From Kiritimatiellia bacterium (GTDB taxonomy: Bacteria > Verrucomicrobiota > Kiritimatiellia > RFP12 > DVOR01), in the NCBI GenBank assembly GCA_900771325.1, contig CAAGNN010000150.1, positions 1-26,004 of the forward strand: a stretch of 26,004 nucleotides of DNA, written 5' to 3'. A program made the translations under genes and the position numbers. Positions 7,707-15,400 of the stretch are shown here, one piece after another (position 1 is the stretch's first letter; each line of letters opens with the position of its first letter). Below the pieces are notes generated by a model. The model saw only the letters and a list, made by a program, of their open reading frames with translations, searched no databases and had not been told where the DNA came from.

Positions 7707-9544
7707 CACTTATCCTCCGCAGTTCCCTTGAGCACGGCGATGAAGGCCGACTGCGGCACATTCACCGACCCGAACTCCTTCATCCGCTTCTTGCCCTCGG
7801 CCTGCTTCTTGAGCAACTTCTGCTTGCGCGTGACGTCGCCGCCATAGAGCTTGGCCGTCACGTCCTTGCGGAAGGGGCGAATATCCTCGCGGGCGATAAT
7901 CGTCCGCCCGATGCACGCCTGCACAGGGATCTTGAACATATGCGGCGGGATCGTCTCGCTCAAGGCCTTGCACATCTGCTTACCGCGCGCCACAGCCCGC
8001 GTCCGGTGGACCATACAGCTGAAGGCATCGACCGGCTCGCTGTTGAGCAGGATGTCCATCCGCACGATGTCGCTGGGCTGGTAGCCGTGCGGCTCGTAGT
8101 CCATTGAGGCATAGCCGCGCGAGACGGACTTGAGCGTGTCGTGGAAGTCAATCAAAATCTCGTTGAGGGGCAGGACGCAGGTGAGGATGACGCGCTGGGC
8201 GTCGAGCGTCTCGGTGCAATCCACCGTCCCGCGCCGGTCCATCACCAGACGCATAATGTCGCCCATACACGCGCTCATCGTGATGATGCGCGCCTTGATC
8301 ATCGGCTCTTCAATCACCTCGATGCGCGTGGGGTCGGGCAAGAGCACCGGGTTATCAATCTCCGAGACGGTGCCATCCTTGAGCGTCACCTTATAGATAA
8401 CGGCCGGGTGGGTGTTGATGATGTCGAGCTGGAACTCGCGCCGCAGCCGCTCCTGCACCACCTCCATGTGCAGCAACCCTAGGAAGCCGCAGCGGAAGCC
8501 AAAGCCCAACGCCGCCGAACTCTCGGCGTGGAAGGTGAAGGCCGAGTCGTTGAGGTGCAGTTTCTCCAACCCCATCCGCACCTTGTTGTACTCATCGGTG
8601 CTCACCGGGTAGATGCCACAAAAGACCGTCGGGTGGATCTCCTTGAAGCCGTGCAGCGGCTCCTCGGCCCCGTCGCGCTCGCTCGTGAGCGTATCGCCAA
8701 TCTTAATCTCCGCCGGGTCCTTGATGGCTCCAACGATGTAGCCCACCTGCCCGGGCTCAAGCAACTCCACCGGCTTCTGACTCGGCGAGAAGATCCCCAC
8801 CTCCTTGACCGGCGTTGTCTGCCCCGTGCTCATAAAGCGCAGCGTATCGCCCGCGCGAATGGCCCCATCCACCACGCGCACATAGGTAATCACCCCGCGA
8901 TAAACGTCGAAGACCGAATCGAAGACCAACGCCCGCAGCGGCCCCTGCGCGTGCTCGGTCTTCGGCGGCGGCACCCGGCGAACCACCTCCTCGAGCACCT
9001 CGCGCACCCCCTCGCCCGTCTTCGCCGAGACCTTCAGCACCGGGTCCACCGGAATCCCCAGCACATCCTCAATCTGATGAATCACCCCCGGCACATCCGC
9101 GCTCGGCAGATCCACCTTATTCAACACCGGGATAATCTCCAGGTTCGCGTCAATCGCCAGATAGGCATTGGCCACCGTCTGCGCCTCCACCCCCTGGGCG
9201 GCATCCACAATCAGGATAGCCCCCTCGCACGCGCCCATCGCGCGGCTCACCTCGTAAGCAAAGTCCACGTGACCGGGCGTGTCAATCAAGTTGAAACGGT
9301 AGTGCTCACCATTCTCGGCCGTGTAGCGCATCGTCACCGGATGGCTCTTGATGGTAATCCCGCGCTCGCGCTCCAAATCCATCGCGTCGAGCGTCTGCTC
9401 CTTCAACTGCCGCGCCTCAATCGCCTTCGTCAGCTCCAAGATACGGTCCGAGAGCGTCGTCTTGCCGTGGTCGATGTGCGCAATAATGCAAAAGTTGCGC
9501 GTGTGGGCCAAATCGTAGTCAAACTCTTCACTCATAGCGCCCAT
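7706..9544 (-). CDS. lepA: Elongation factor 4 (LepA), ribosome back-translocating GTPase
   Basis: 612 aa from the ATG at 9544, which has AGGAG 10 nt upstream. A second ATG three codons later (MSEEFDY) is too far from that site, and the longer frame lacks one. The GTPase motifs are complete: AHIDHGKTT, RERGITIK, DTPGHVDF, NKVDLP and SAKTG. EF-G-like domains follow, then the LepA-specific C-terminal domain with FRKDVTAKLYGGDVTRKQK, and a basic tail. LepA binds stalled or mistranslocated ribosomes and affects initiation and translocation. It is the first gene of the minus-strand operon. Its promoter region holds three 22-bp direct repeats. Confidence 0.97.
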   Translation of the reverse strand: MGAMSEEFDYDLAHTRNFCIIAHIDHGKTTLSDRILELTKAIEARQLKEQTLDAMDLERERGITIKSHPVTMRYTAENGEHYRFNLIDTPGHVDFAYEVSRAMGACEGAILIVDAAQGVEAQTVANAYLAIDANLEIIPVLNKVDLPSADVPGVIHQIEDVLGIPVDPVLKVSAKTGEGVREVLEEVVRRVPPPKTEHAQGPLRALVFDSVFDVYRGVITYVRVVDGAIRAGDTLRFMSTGQTTPVKEVGIFSPSQKPVELLEPGQVGYIVGAIKDPAEIKIGDTLTSERDGAEEPLHGFKEIHPTVFCGIYPVSTDEYNKVRMGLEKLHLNDSAFTFHAESSAALGFGFRCGFLGLLHMEVVQERLRREFQLDIINTHPAVIYKVTLKDGTVSEIDNPVLLPDPTRIEVIEEPMIKARIITMSACMGDIMRLVMDRRGTVDCTETLDAQRVILTCVLPLNEILIDFHDTLKSVSRGYASMDYEPHGYQPSDIVRMDILLNSEPVDAFSCMVHRTRAVARGKQMCKALSETIPPHMFKIPVQACIGRTIIAREDIRPFRKDVTAKLYGGDVTRKQKLLKKQAEGKKRMKEFGSVNVPQSAFIAVLKGTAEDK

Positions 9545-9619
9545 TCTACCAAAACTCCTCCCCCGCCGCTTGCAACCCCCTTCTTCCCCCGCCGTCAACT
9601 CCCACCCGCCCCGAATAGC

Positions 9620-9625
9620 ATTATA
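9620..9625 (-). promoter_or_regulatory. -10 box of the lepA operon
   Basis: The minus strand reads a perfect TATAAT here, about 75 nt before the lepA start. No TTGACA-like hexamer lies at a 16-18 bp spacing. That position is instead covered by the nearest of three 22-bp direct repeats, which is how an activator-dependent promoter would look. Confidence 0.55.
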
Positions 9626-9636
9626 AAGCCTCAGAC

Positions 9637-9702
9637 TTACTTGAATTATCCCTTAGGGTTACTTGAATTATCCCTAAGGCTTAATTGAATTATCCCTAAG
9701 GG
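9637..9702 (-). promoter_or_regulatory. Three AT-rich 22-bp direct repeats, probable operator array of the lepA operon
   Basis: Units at 9637-9658, 9659-9680 and 9681-9702 read, on the + strand, TTAMTTGAATTATCCC then TWAGGS. They differ at only a few positions and follow each other without gaps. Each holds the near-palindrome CCCTWAGGG and, on the minus strand, GATAAT. The array starts 12 bp upstream of the TATAAT of lepA and occupies the -35 and further upstream region. A 22-bp step is close to two helical turns, so all sites face the same side of the DNA. Its AT-richness stands out from its surroundings. The bound factor is unknown. Confidence 0.7.
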
Positions 9703-9832
9703 TTAATGATTTCTCTCGCCCCGAGGCCCAAAACGAACCCAGGCCGGATGCAAAAAGAGGGGGTGCAGAGCGTGAGGCCGAGGGCCGCCATTAAAGGTTT
9801 TGCAGAGGTCTGCTCCGCAGGCCACCTAGGCC

Positions 9833-9867
9833 GGTAAGCGTTGAGCCTCGGCCTGCTCCGCCAGGCC
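9833..9867 (-). repeat. Inverted copy of the 35-bp hairpin module
   Basis: The minus strand matches 165-199 at 32 of 35 positions, including the exact 20-nt hairpin GGCCTGGCGGAGCAGGCCGA. As at locus 1, it lies within a few tens of bases of a 22-bp array. Apart from this module and the array at 9894-9981, I see no gene between 9703 and 10036. Confidence 0.8.
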
Positions 9868-9893
9868 GCTCACCCTGGGGCAAAAACGAACCT

Positions 9894-9981
9894 GCCCCGA
9901 GTCGACCTTCAACCCGGGGCGAGTCGACCTTCAACCCGGGGCGGATGCGGGATGAACCCGGGGCGGATGCGAGAGGAACGG
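9894..9981 (+). repeat. 22-bp array (locus 2), four units
   Basis: Four contiguous 22-bp units start at 9894, 9916, 9938 and 9960. The first is in the opposite orientation (GCCCCGAGTC...) and the next three begin GGGGCGAGTC or GGGGCGGATG. The sequence just before it, GGCAAAAACGAACCTGCC, closely resembles that before locus 3 at 12008, so the left boundary is conserved. Confidence 0.9.
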
Positions 9982-10002
9982 CCTCAGTTTTTGCTCCTTT
10001 CG

Positions 10003-10042
10003 CCTATTCGTTGCGGCACGCGCAACCGTTCACCGCTCACGC
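10003..10042 (+). repeat. Diverged CGTCGCGG-type flank module
   Basis: CCTATTCGTTGCGGCACGCG at 10003-10022 resembles the modules at 12374 and 19684. It is followed by a short AACCG/CACCG repeat that reaches into the last codons of the LRR-protein gene, whose stop lies at 10037-10039. Confidence 0.55.
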
Positions 10043-11902
10043 AATCGCCTCGAAGGTCGCCATCATATAGCACGCTTCCGTCGCCGTAAAGGTGATGGGA
10101 TTCTTCGAGTTCGTCGTCCCATCCAGAAGCGTCCACTCCACGAAGCGTTGCCCCTTGGCGGGGATGGCCTCTAGGGCGACCGCTTCATCGATGTGGTAGG
10201 TGCCGGCGCCGCGCACCTCGCCCTCGCCATCCAGAATGATTTGGACCTCCACCAGGCCCATTCGCAGACCGTAGTAGTAGCCGGATTGGATGACCTTGAT
10301 CCAGGCGGACTCCAGCGCGGCTGGGTAGTTGCCAACGGCCGTAGTTTTGGCCGGGAAGGGATGGGTTGGCGTGAAGCCCTTGGCCATCGGCCGCCCCTCA
10401 AAGGTGACAGACTGTAACTTCTTGCAGAAGGCGAAGGCGTAGTCGCCAATCGAGAGGAGACTCTTGGGGAAGGTGATAGCAGTCAAGCCGGTGCTGGTCA
10501 CGAAGGCGCGGGCGGCAATGCCAGTGACCAAGTGGCCATCGAGCGTCATCGGCAGGCGTACCTCGCCCGTGAGCGGCACGGTTGTGCCCGTGATAGTCGC
10601 CTCGCCGCCGTAGACACGATACCGGTAGTTGCCGTCGGTGCCAGTGTAGTAGTTATCGGCCACCATCTTCAGGCCATCCCACATCAGGCTGCCATCCAAG
10701 GCCGCCACCCAGATTGCGGCATATTCCAGGGGATAGGTGCTGCGCGTCTGGTCTTGGTTCATCCCCGAGAAGACCGTGTCCGTCAGTTCTGGAACCATGC
10801 CGCGGAAAGCAACCAAGTTCAGGCTTGTGCAGTTCTTGAATGCCCCATCCTGCAACAAAGAGACCGTAGCGGGAACCGTAAAGGCCCGCAACGAGGTGGC
10901 ATTCTCAAAGGCGTTGGCCTGAATGGTCAGGAGTCCCTCGGTGACGAAACAGGCGTGCAATCCGCTACAGTCCTTGAAGGCGCGCGGCTCGAGAGTCGTA
11001 ATGTCCGCTAGGTAGACGGAGTTCAAGACCGTGTTGCCCATAAAGGCCTCTTCGCCGATGAAGTGGACGTTGACCGGCGTGGCATACTCGCCCCCACGGT
11101 AGACCGGGAAGTGCAGCAGCCACTCGTTGTTCGCTGAGAAGAGCACGCCATCAACCGACTTATAGTTTCGGTTCCCCTTGGCCACCAACACGCGGTTGCA
11201 GCCCGTGAAGACCCGTTTACCCAAGGTGGTCAGCGAGGCTGGCAGGACCATCTCCTCCACCGCCGAGCACCCCCAGAAGGCCTCGTCGCCAACGGTCTTG
11301 AGTCCCTCGGCAAAGACCACCTCCTTCAACCCCGCGCACCCCCTAAACGCCCCCTCGCCAATCTCCGTCACCGAGGCCGGAATCTCCACCCGCTCCAGCG
11401 TGCTGCACCCCTCAAAGGCCCGCGCCTCAATCGCCGTTGCCGAAGTCGCCAGCGCCAGCTTCCGCAACTTCGCCGTCGGCATCCCACTCGGCAAGAACGG
11501 GGCCACCAAGGTTGTCGGCAGCACCTCTTCAAACGCCCCCTCGCCAATCTCTTTTACACTAGCCGGAATCGACACCAAGGTCAGCGCCTTGCACCCAGAG
11601 AACGCAAAGGCACCAATGGAGGTTACGCCCTCGGGAATCTTCACCGAGGTCAGCGAATCGCACCTCCAAAAAGCCGTGTTGCCGATGGCCGTGACGGGGT
11701 AACCGCCGAGGGTGGCGGGGATGATAAGGTCGCCAGAGTAGGAGGAGGCGATGCCTGTGATGGTGGCTTGGCCGTTGGAGACCTTGTAGGTGAAGAGGCC
11801 TTCGGTGAAAGCGGAGAGGGGAGCGGTGAGGAGAAGGGGGGCTAGGGGGAGGGCGCGGCGGCGGAGAGCAACCAGAAGGAAGAGGCGTGCAAGGCGGTTC
11901 AT
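10037..11902 (-). CDS. Secreted BspA-like leucine-rich-repeat protein with a C-terminal B-repeat
   Basis: 621 aa from the ATG at 11902. A TTG nine codons upstream would lengthen the N-terminus, but the signal-like sequence (MNRLARLFLLVALRRRALPL...) starts at the ATG; the ribosome site is weak. From about residue 50 there are repeats of roughly 23 residues of the BspA/LRR_5 type (CDSLTSVKIPEGVTSIGAFA, CSTLERVEIPASVTEIGEGA). A second block follows with LTAITFPKSLLSIGDYAF. The last 80 residues form an InlB-like module (GEGEVRGAGTYHIDEAVALE, QRFVEWTL, YMMATFEA). Such proteins are usually exported and bind host or matrix proteins or other cells; adhesion is an inference. Its promoter spacer contains nine G, suggesting phase variation. 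Its 3' end runs into a repeat module. Confidence 0.88.
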   Translation of the reverse strand: MNRLARLFLLVALRRRALPLAPLLLTAPLSAFTEGLFTYKVSNGQATITGIASSYSGDLIIPATLGGYPVTAIGNTAFWRCDSLTSVKIPEGVTSIGAFAFSGCKALTLVSIPASVKEIGEGAFEEVLPTTLVAPFLPSGMPTAKLRKLALATSATAIEARAFEGCSTLERVEIPASVTEIGEGAFRGCAGLKEVVFAEGLKTVGDEAFWGCSAVEEMVLPASLTTLGKRVFTGCNRVLVAKGNRNYKSVDGVLFSANNEWLLHFPVYRGGEYATPVNVHFIGEEAFMGNTVLNSVYLADITTLEPRAFKDCSGLHACFVTEGLLTIQANAFENATSLRAFTVPATVSLLQDGAFKNCTSLNLVAFRGMVPELTDTVFSGMNQDQTRSTYPLEYAAIWVAALDGSLMWDGLKMVADNYYTGTDGNYRYRVYGGEATITGTTVPLTGEVRLPMTLDGHLVTGIAARAFVTSTGLTAITFPKSLLSIGDYAFAFCKKLQSVTFEGRPMAKGFTPTHPFPAKTTAVGNYPAALESAWIKVIQSGYYYGLRMGLVEVQIILDGEGEVRGAGTYHIDEAVALEAIPAKGQRFVEWTLLDGTTNSKNPITFTATEACYMMATFEAIA

Positions 11903-11953
11903 TATGGGTTTCTTTCCAAGGAGGGACAAAGTCCGAATCAGAACAGGGTCGGT

Positions 11954-11983
11954 ATTCTACCCCCCCCCTTGCCATCAAGTCAA
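11954..11983 (-). promoter_or_regulatory. Promoter of the LRR protein with a G9 tract in the spacer
   Basis: On the minus strand TTGACT (11983-11978) and TAGAAT (11959-11954) are separated by 18 bp. Nine of these are consecutive G, directly upstream of the -10. A length change in the tract would alter the spacer; eight G would give the optimal 17 bp. Transcription would start near 11947, with a leader of about 45 nt. Confidence 0.7.
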
Positions 11984-12021
11984 GAGCCTTTTTGCGTCGG
12001 TCGCTTGGGCAAAACGGACCC

Positions 12022-12109
12022 GCCCCGGGTCGAGGGTCAACCTGGGGCGGATGCGGGATGAACCCGGGGCGGATGCGAGGTCAACCCGGGGCGGATGCGA
12101 AAAAGGACA
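12022..12109 (+). repeat. 22-bp array (locus 3), four units
   Basis: Units start at 12022, 12044, 12066 and 12088. The first is in reverse orientation (GCCCCGGGTC...) and the others begin GGGGCGGATG. It has the same length (88 bp) and the same one-reverse-three-forward order as locus 2, and a similar left edge (GGCAAAACGGACCCGCC). It lies between two divergent promoters. Confidence 0.9.
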
Positions 12110-12163
12110 GGGGCCCGCACAGTTCCCCTCCCACCCCCTCCATCGCGGAACGCGCCGCGCCGC

Positions 12164-12238
12164 CCGTCCTGACGGCCGCCGTCCCCGGCGGCCCGCGCCC
12201 CCACCTGGGCCACGAGGACGTGGCCCGTCAAAACGGGC
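12164..12238. other. Cluster of perfect tetraloop hairpins in a divergent intergenic region
   Basis: Four consecutive hairpins with 4-nt loops are visible: CCGT/ACGG (12164-12175), GGCCGCCG/CGGCGGCC (12174-12193), GGGCCACG/CGTGGCCC (12207-12226) and GCCCGT/ACGGGC (12223-12238, partly exclusive with the previous one). The stems are perfect. Open frames cross this region but have no ribosome site. The region could be a structured RNA or a cruciform-forming spacer, or simply chance in very GC-rich DNA. Confidence 0.4.
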
Positions 12239-12256
12239 ACCCCTGCCGCGCGCCCT

Positions 12257-12290
12257 CATCCGCCCCAGGCCCAAAGCGACCCCGGGGCGG
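12257..12290 (+). repeat. Degenerate 22-bp repeat pair
   Basis: GCCCC at 12262 and GGGGCGG at 12284 keep the exact 22-bp register of the arrays, with a CATCC left edge as at 19481. This looks like a decayed two-unit copy facing locus 3. Confidence 0.6.
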
Positions 12291-12299
12291 CCACGTTTT

Positions 12300-12336
12300 T
12301 GGCACGGTTTGGCACACGGTGTGGCACGGGTGGCAC
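12300..12336 (+). repeat. Four TGGCAC direct repeats
   Basis: TGGCAC occurs at 12300, 12310, 12322 and 12331, spaced 9-12 bp (about one helical turn), 115-160 bp upstream of the DUF2723 start. They could be half-sites for a regulator. They do not form a sigma-54 promoter, because the -12 GC is missing at the required spacing. Confidence 0.45.
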
Positions 12337-12373
12337 AGGGGCCGTTGGTGCACAGTTTCTGCTGGCAGCCCTT

Positions 12374-12432
12374 CCGTCGCGGAACGCGCGCTAACAGCTA
12401 ACCGCTAACGGCCAACCGCTGGCTCGCGCAGA
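12374..12432 (+). repeat. CGTCGCGG flank module followed by GCTAAC short repeats
   Basis: The first 29 bases (CCGTCGCGGAACGCGCG then CTAACAGCTAAC) are identical to the reverse complement of 19411-19439. Further GCTAAC/CCAACCG copies follow, ending in CTGGCTCGCGC as at 19733-19743. This is the right-hand flank of the composite repeat and ends just before the DUF2723 promoter. Confidence 0.8.
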
Positions 12433-12443
12433 GAGCCGTAGGA

Positions 12444-12455
12444 TGTGGTATACTG
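12444..12455 (+). promoter_or_regulatory. Extended -10 promoter giving a leaderless DUF2723 mRNA
   Basis: TGTGGTATACTG is identical to the promoter at 405-416. TATACT ends at 12454 and the start codon begins at 12462, so the first transcribed base would be at or next to the A of ATG. There is no Shine-Dalgarno sequence and no -35 hexamer. Confidence 0.6.
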
Positions 12456-12461
12456 CGCGCT

Positions 12462-15400
12462 ATGTTTAGCACGGAGAGAGCGAACTTCTTGGAGAAGGTC
12501 GACCGGCTTGCCTTATGGGTAAGCGGGTTGACGGCCTTTGCGGTCTACCTGCTCTCGTTGGGGCCCTCGATTGGGATGGAGGATGCGGGGGAGTTGGCGA
12601 CGGCGGCCGATGTGCTGGGGGTGCCCCATCCGCCGGGCTATCCGCTCTGGACGATGCTCTCGTGGCTCTTTTGTCGGGCCTTTGGGTGGGTGACGTGGCA
12701 GGGGTGGCCGAATCCGGGGTGGGCGGTGGCGTTGGCTTCGGCCGTGGCGGGGTCGGCGGCAGTGGGGGTGCTGGCGGCGGTAATCTCGCGCTCGTTGAAG
12801 GGGCCGCTGGGGGGGCTTGAGGGCGGGACAACGGTGCGGGAGATTGCGGGGATTGGGGCGGCGCTGGCCTTTGCCTTCTCGCCGGGGATGTGGTCGCAGT
12901 CGGTGATTGTGGAAGTGTATGCGCTGGGGGCGCTCTTTGTCTCGCTGGTGATGCTTTTGGCTCTGGATTGGCTGGTTCGGCGGCGGAGCCGGACCTTGGT
13001 GTGGCTGGGGGTGGTCTTTGGGTTGGGGCTGACGAACTATCAGGTGTTGCTGCTGGCGGCGGTGCCGTTGGGGGCGATGGTGGCAATTCGGCGGTGGCGC
13101 CTGGCGCGGAGTTTCCTGGCGGCGGCCGTGCCGTTGGGGCTGACCATTTACCTCTTGCACTTGGGGGCGATGGAGAGCGCGGATGCCCTCTCGACGCCGG
13201 GCGCTCCGGTGATTTTGCGGCCGGAGGCGGCGATTGAGGTGCGCTATCCTGGGGCGTTGGCGCCGGTGTGGCTCTACGGGGCGCTGGCGGGGACGCTCCT
13301 GGCGATGGCGGCCGTGGCGTGGGTGCGGCCCCGAGGGCAATGGCGGGAACTGGGGATCTTGGCTGGACTCCTTGGCGCACTCTTGGCCCTCTCGGCCTGG
13401 CGCTTTGCCGCGAAAGCGTTGCCGGCGGACTTTGGCGGAACGCTTTATGGCTTTGGCCCAGCCTGGGCCGTGCACGCGGTAGCCTTGGGGGGGCTGTGGG
13501 CGCTCTGTTGGCGCTGGCGGCGGGCGCGGCGCTTTGCCTTTGTGGTGAGCGCGGGGCAGGTGGGGGCGTTGGCGTTGATGGCGCAAGGGCTGATGATGGG
13601 GCTCACGCATCCGACGACGGGGTGGTTCTGGTGGCCGATTGCGTGGAACGGGGTGGTGCTGGCGTTGGCGTGGCGGCTCTTGCCGGGCGGGAAGTGGGTG
13701 GCCGGAACGATTGGCGCGGCCGAGGCCGGGCTCGCGGTCTATGGCTATATGCCGCTGGTCTCGGACACGCTGAACCCGGGGATGAATTGGGGCTATGCGC
13801 GGACTTGGGAGGGCTTTAAGCACGCGGTCTCGCGCGGACAGTATGAGGCGATTTCGCCGGCGAGTATCTGCTCGATGGCTTATCTGCGGCAGCTGTGGGT
13901 CTATTTGGGCGACCTGCGGCTGCAGTTTATGGGTCTGGGGATGGCCCTGGGGGCGGCCGGGTTAGCCGGCGCGTTGGGGCTGGCGAGGCGGCGGGCGCAT
14001 CCGGAGCGGGGGATGCGTCTGTGGCCGTGGGTGACGGTGGGGCTCTTTGTGATGATGTCGGCAGTGCTGGTGGCGTTGGCGAACCCGACGGGGGACATCC
14101 AGGATGGCTTCATCCAAAAGGTCAAGTTCATTACGTCGCACCAACTCTTCGCGGTGTGGATTGGCTACGGTCTGGCCTTGGCGGCGGTGGGGTTGGCCAA
14201 GTGGCGCGGCGCGCGCGCGGCGGCCATCGGCTCGGGCGTGCTGGCCGCGGCCGTGGCGCTGGGGCCGATGGTGGAGAACTTCCGCGACCGCGAGTTGGTC
14301 CGGCGCGTCGGGGCAGCCGAACAGACGGGCCACGACTTTGGTTGGCAGTTCGGGGCCTATATGATGGGCGGGGCCGGGCAGATCCTCGCCGAGGTCGGGG
14401 CCGACGAAGAGCCGCTCCCGGATCCCTTCTGGCCGCCGCCGATGAGCCCGGGCGCGGTCTACTTTGGCGGGACGGATGCCGGGCGCTTTGTGCCCACTTA
14501 TCTGGCTTACGCCGTCGGCTTCCGGCCCGACATCTGCGTGCTCACGCAGAATGCCTTGGCCGACCCAACCTATATGAATGTGGAGCGCGACCTCTATGGC
14601 GAACAGCTCTGGCTCCCGACCGCCGACGAGGTCCGCACGGCCTTTACCGATTACACCGACGCGGTCCTGGCCGGGCAGCGCACCTCGCGCGGGAAGATCA
14701 CCGAGGTCAACGGGCGCGTGCAGATTAGCGGTTCGGCGGCCGTGATGGAGATTTGCGAGGAGTTGGCGCGGCAGATTTGGGAGCGGAACCCCGATCGGGA
14801 CTTCTACCTGGAAGAGAGTTATCGGATGCCGTGGATGGATGCGGTGCTCGAGCCGGCCGGGTTGGCGATGCGGCTGCGGCGCGAGGCGGAGGGACGCGAC
14901 CTGGCGATCGACCGCGCCCGGAACGACGACTTCTGGGATTGGATGGTGCGCCGGCTCATCACGCGCGCGGGGTATGGGCGGGACTTCGCCGCGCAGAAGA
15001 GTTTCTCGAAGTTGCGCTCCTCGCAGGCCGGGATTTATGCGCGCAACGGTCAGGCCGAGGCGGCCGAGCGGGCCTTCGGCGAGGCGATGGCCCTCTTCCC
15101 GATTTCGCCCGATGCCCTCTTCCGCTATCTGCAAGAGTCGCTTCTGCCCCAGGCGCGCTTCGCAGTGGCCGGGCGGATGTTGCGGCAGTACCTGCGCGTG
15201 GATAGCGGCAATACACGCGCCTATGCGGCCCTAGCGCGCGTGGAAGAACTGGGGAAGGCCGATGCCACCTTCCGCGCCCTGACCCAAAAGGTGCGCGATA
15301 AAGCGGCCACCACCGCCGACATCTGCAACCTGGCCCGTACCGCCGAGGCGCTCGACCGCCACGAGATCGCAGCCGCCTACTGGGAGCAGGTGGTCGCAGC

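Noticed and set aside
3184..7847. Long + strand frames opposite the phosphoesterase, recJ, PHP and YuiD-like genes
   Set aside because: All are antisense to genes with clear motifs and have shadow-like Gly/Ala/Arg-rich composition.
12300..12316. Sigma-54 promoter in the TGGCAC cluster
   Set aside because: GG-to-GC spacing is 9 rather than 10 nt and the TTGC element is absent.
11790..12408. Overlapping + and - frames of 60-200 codons in the divergent intergenic region
   Set aside because: They cross the array, hairpins and promoters, lack ribosome sites, and show only GC-rich shadow composition.
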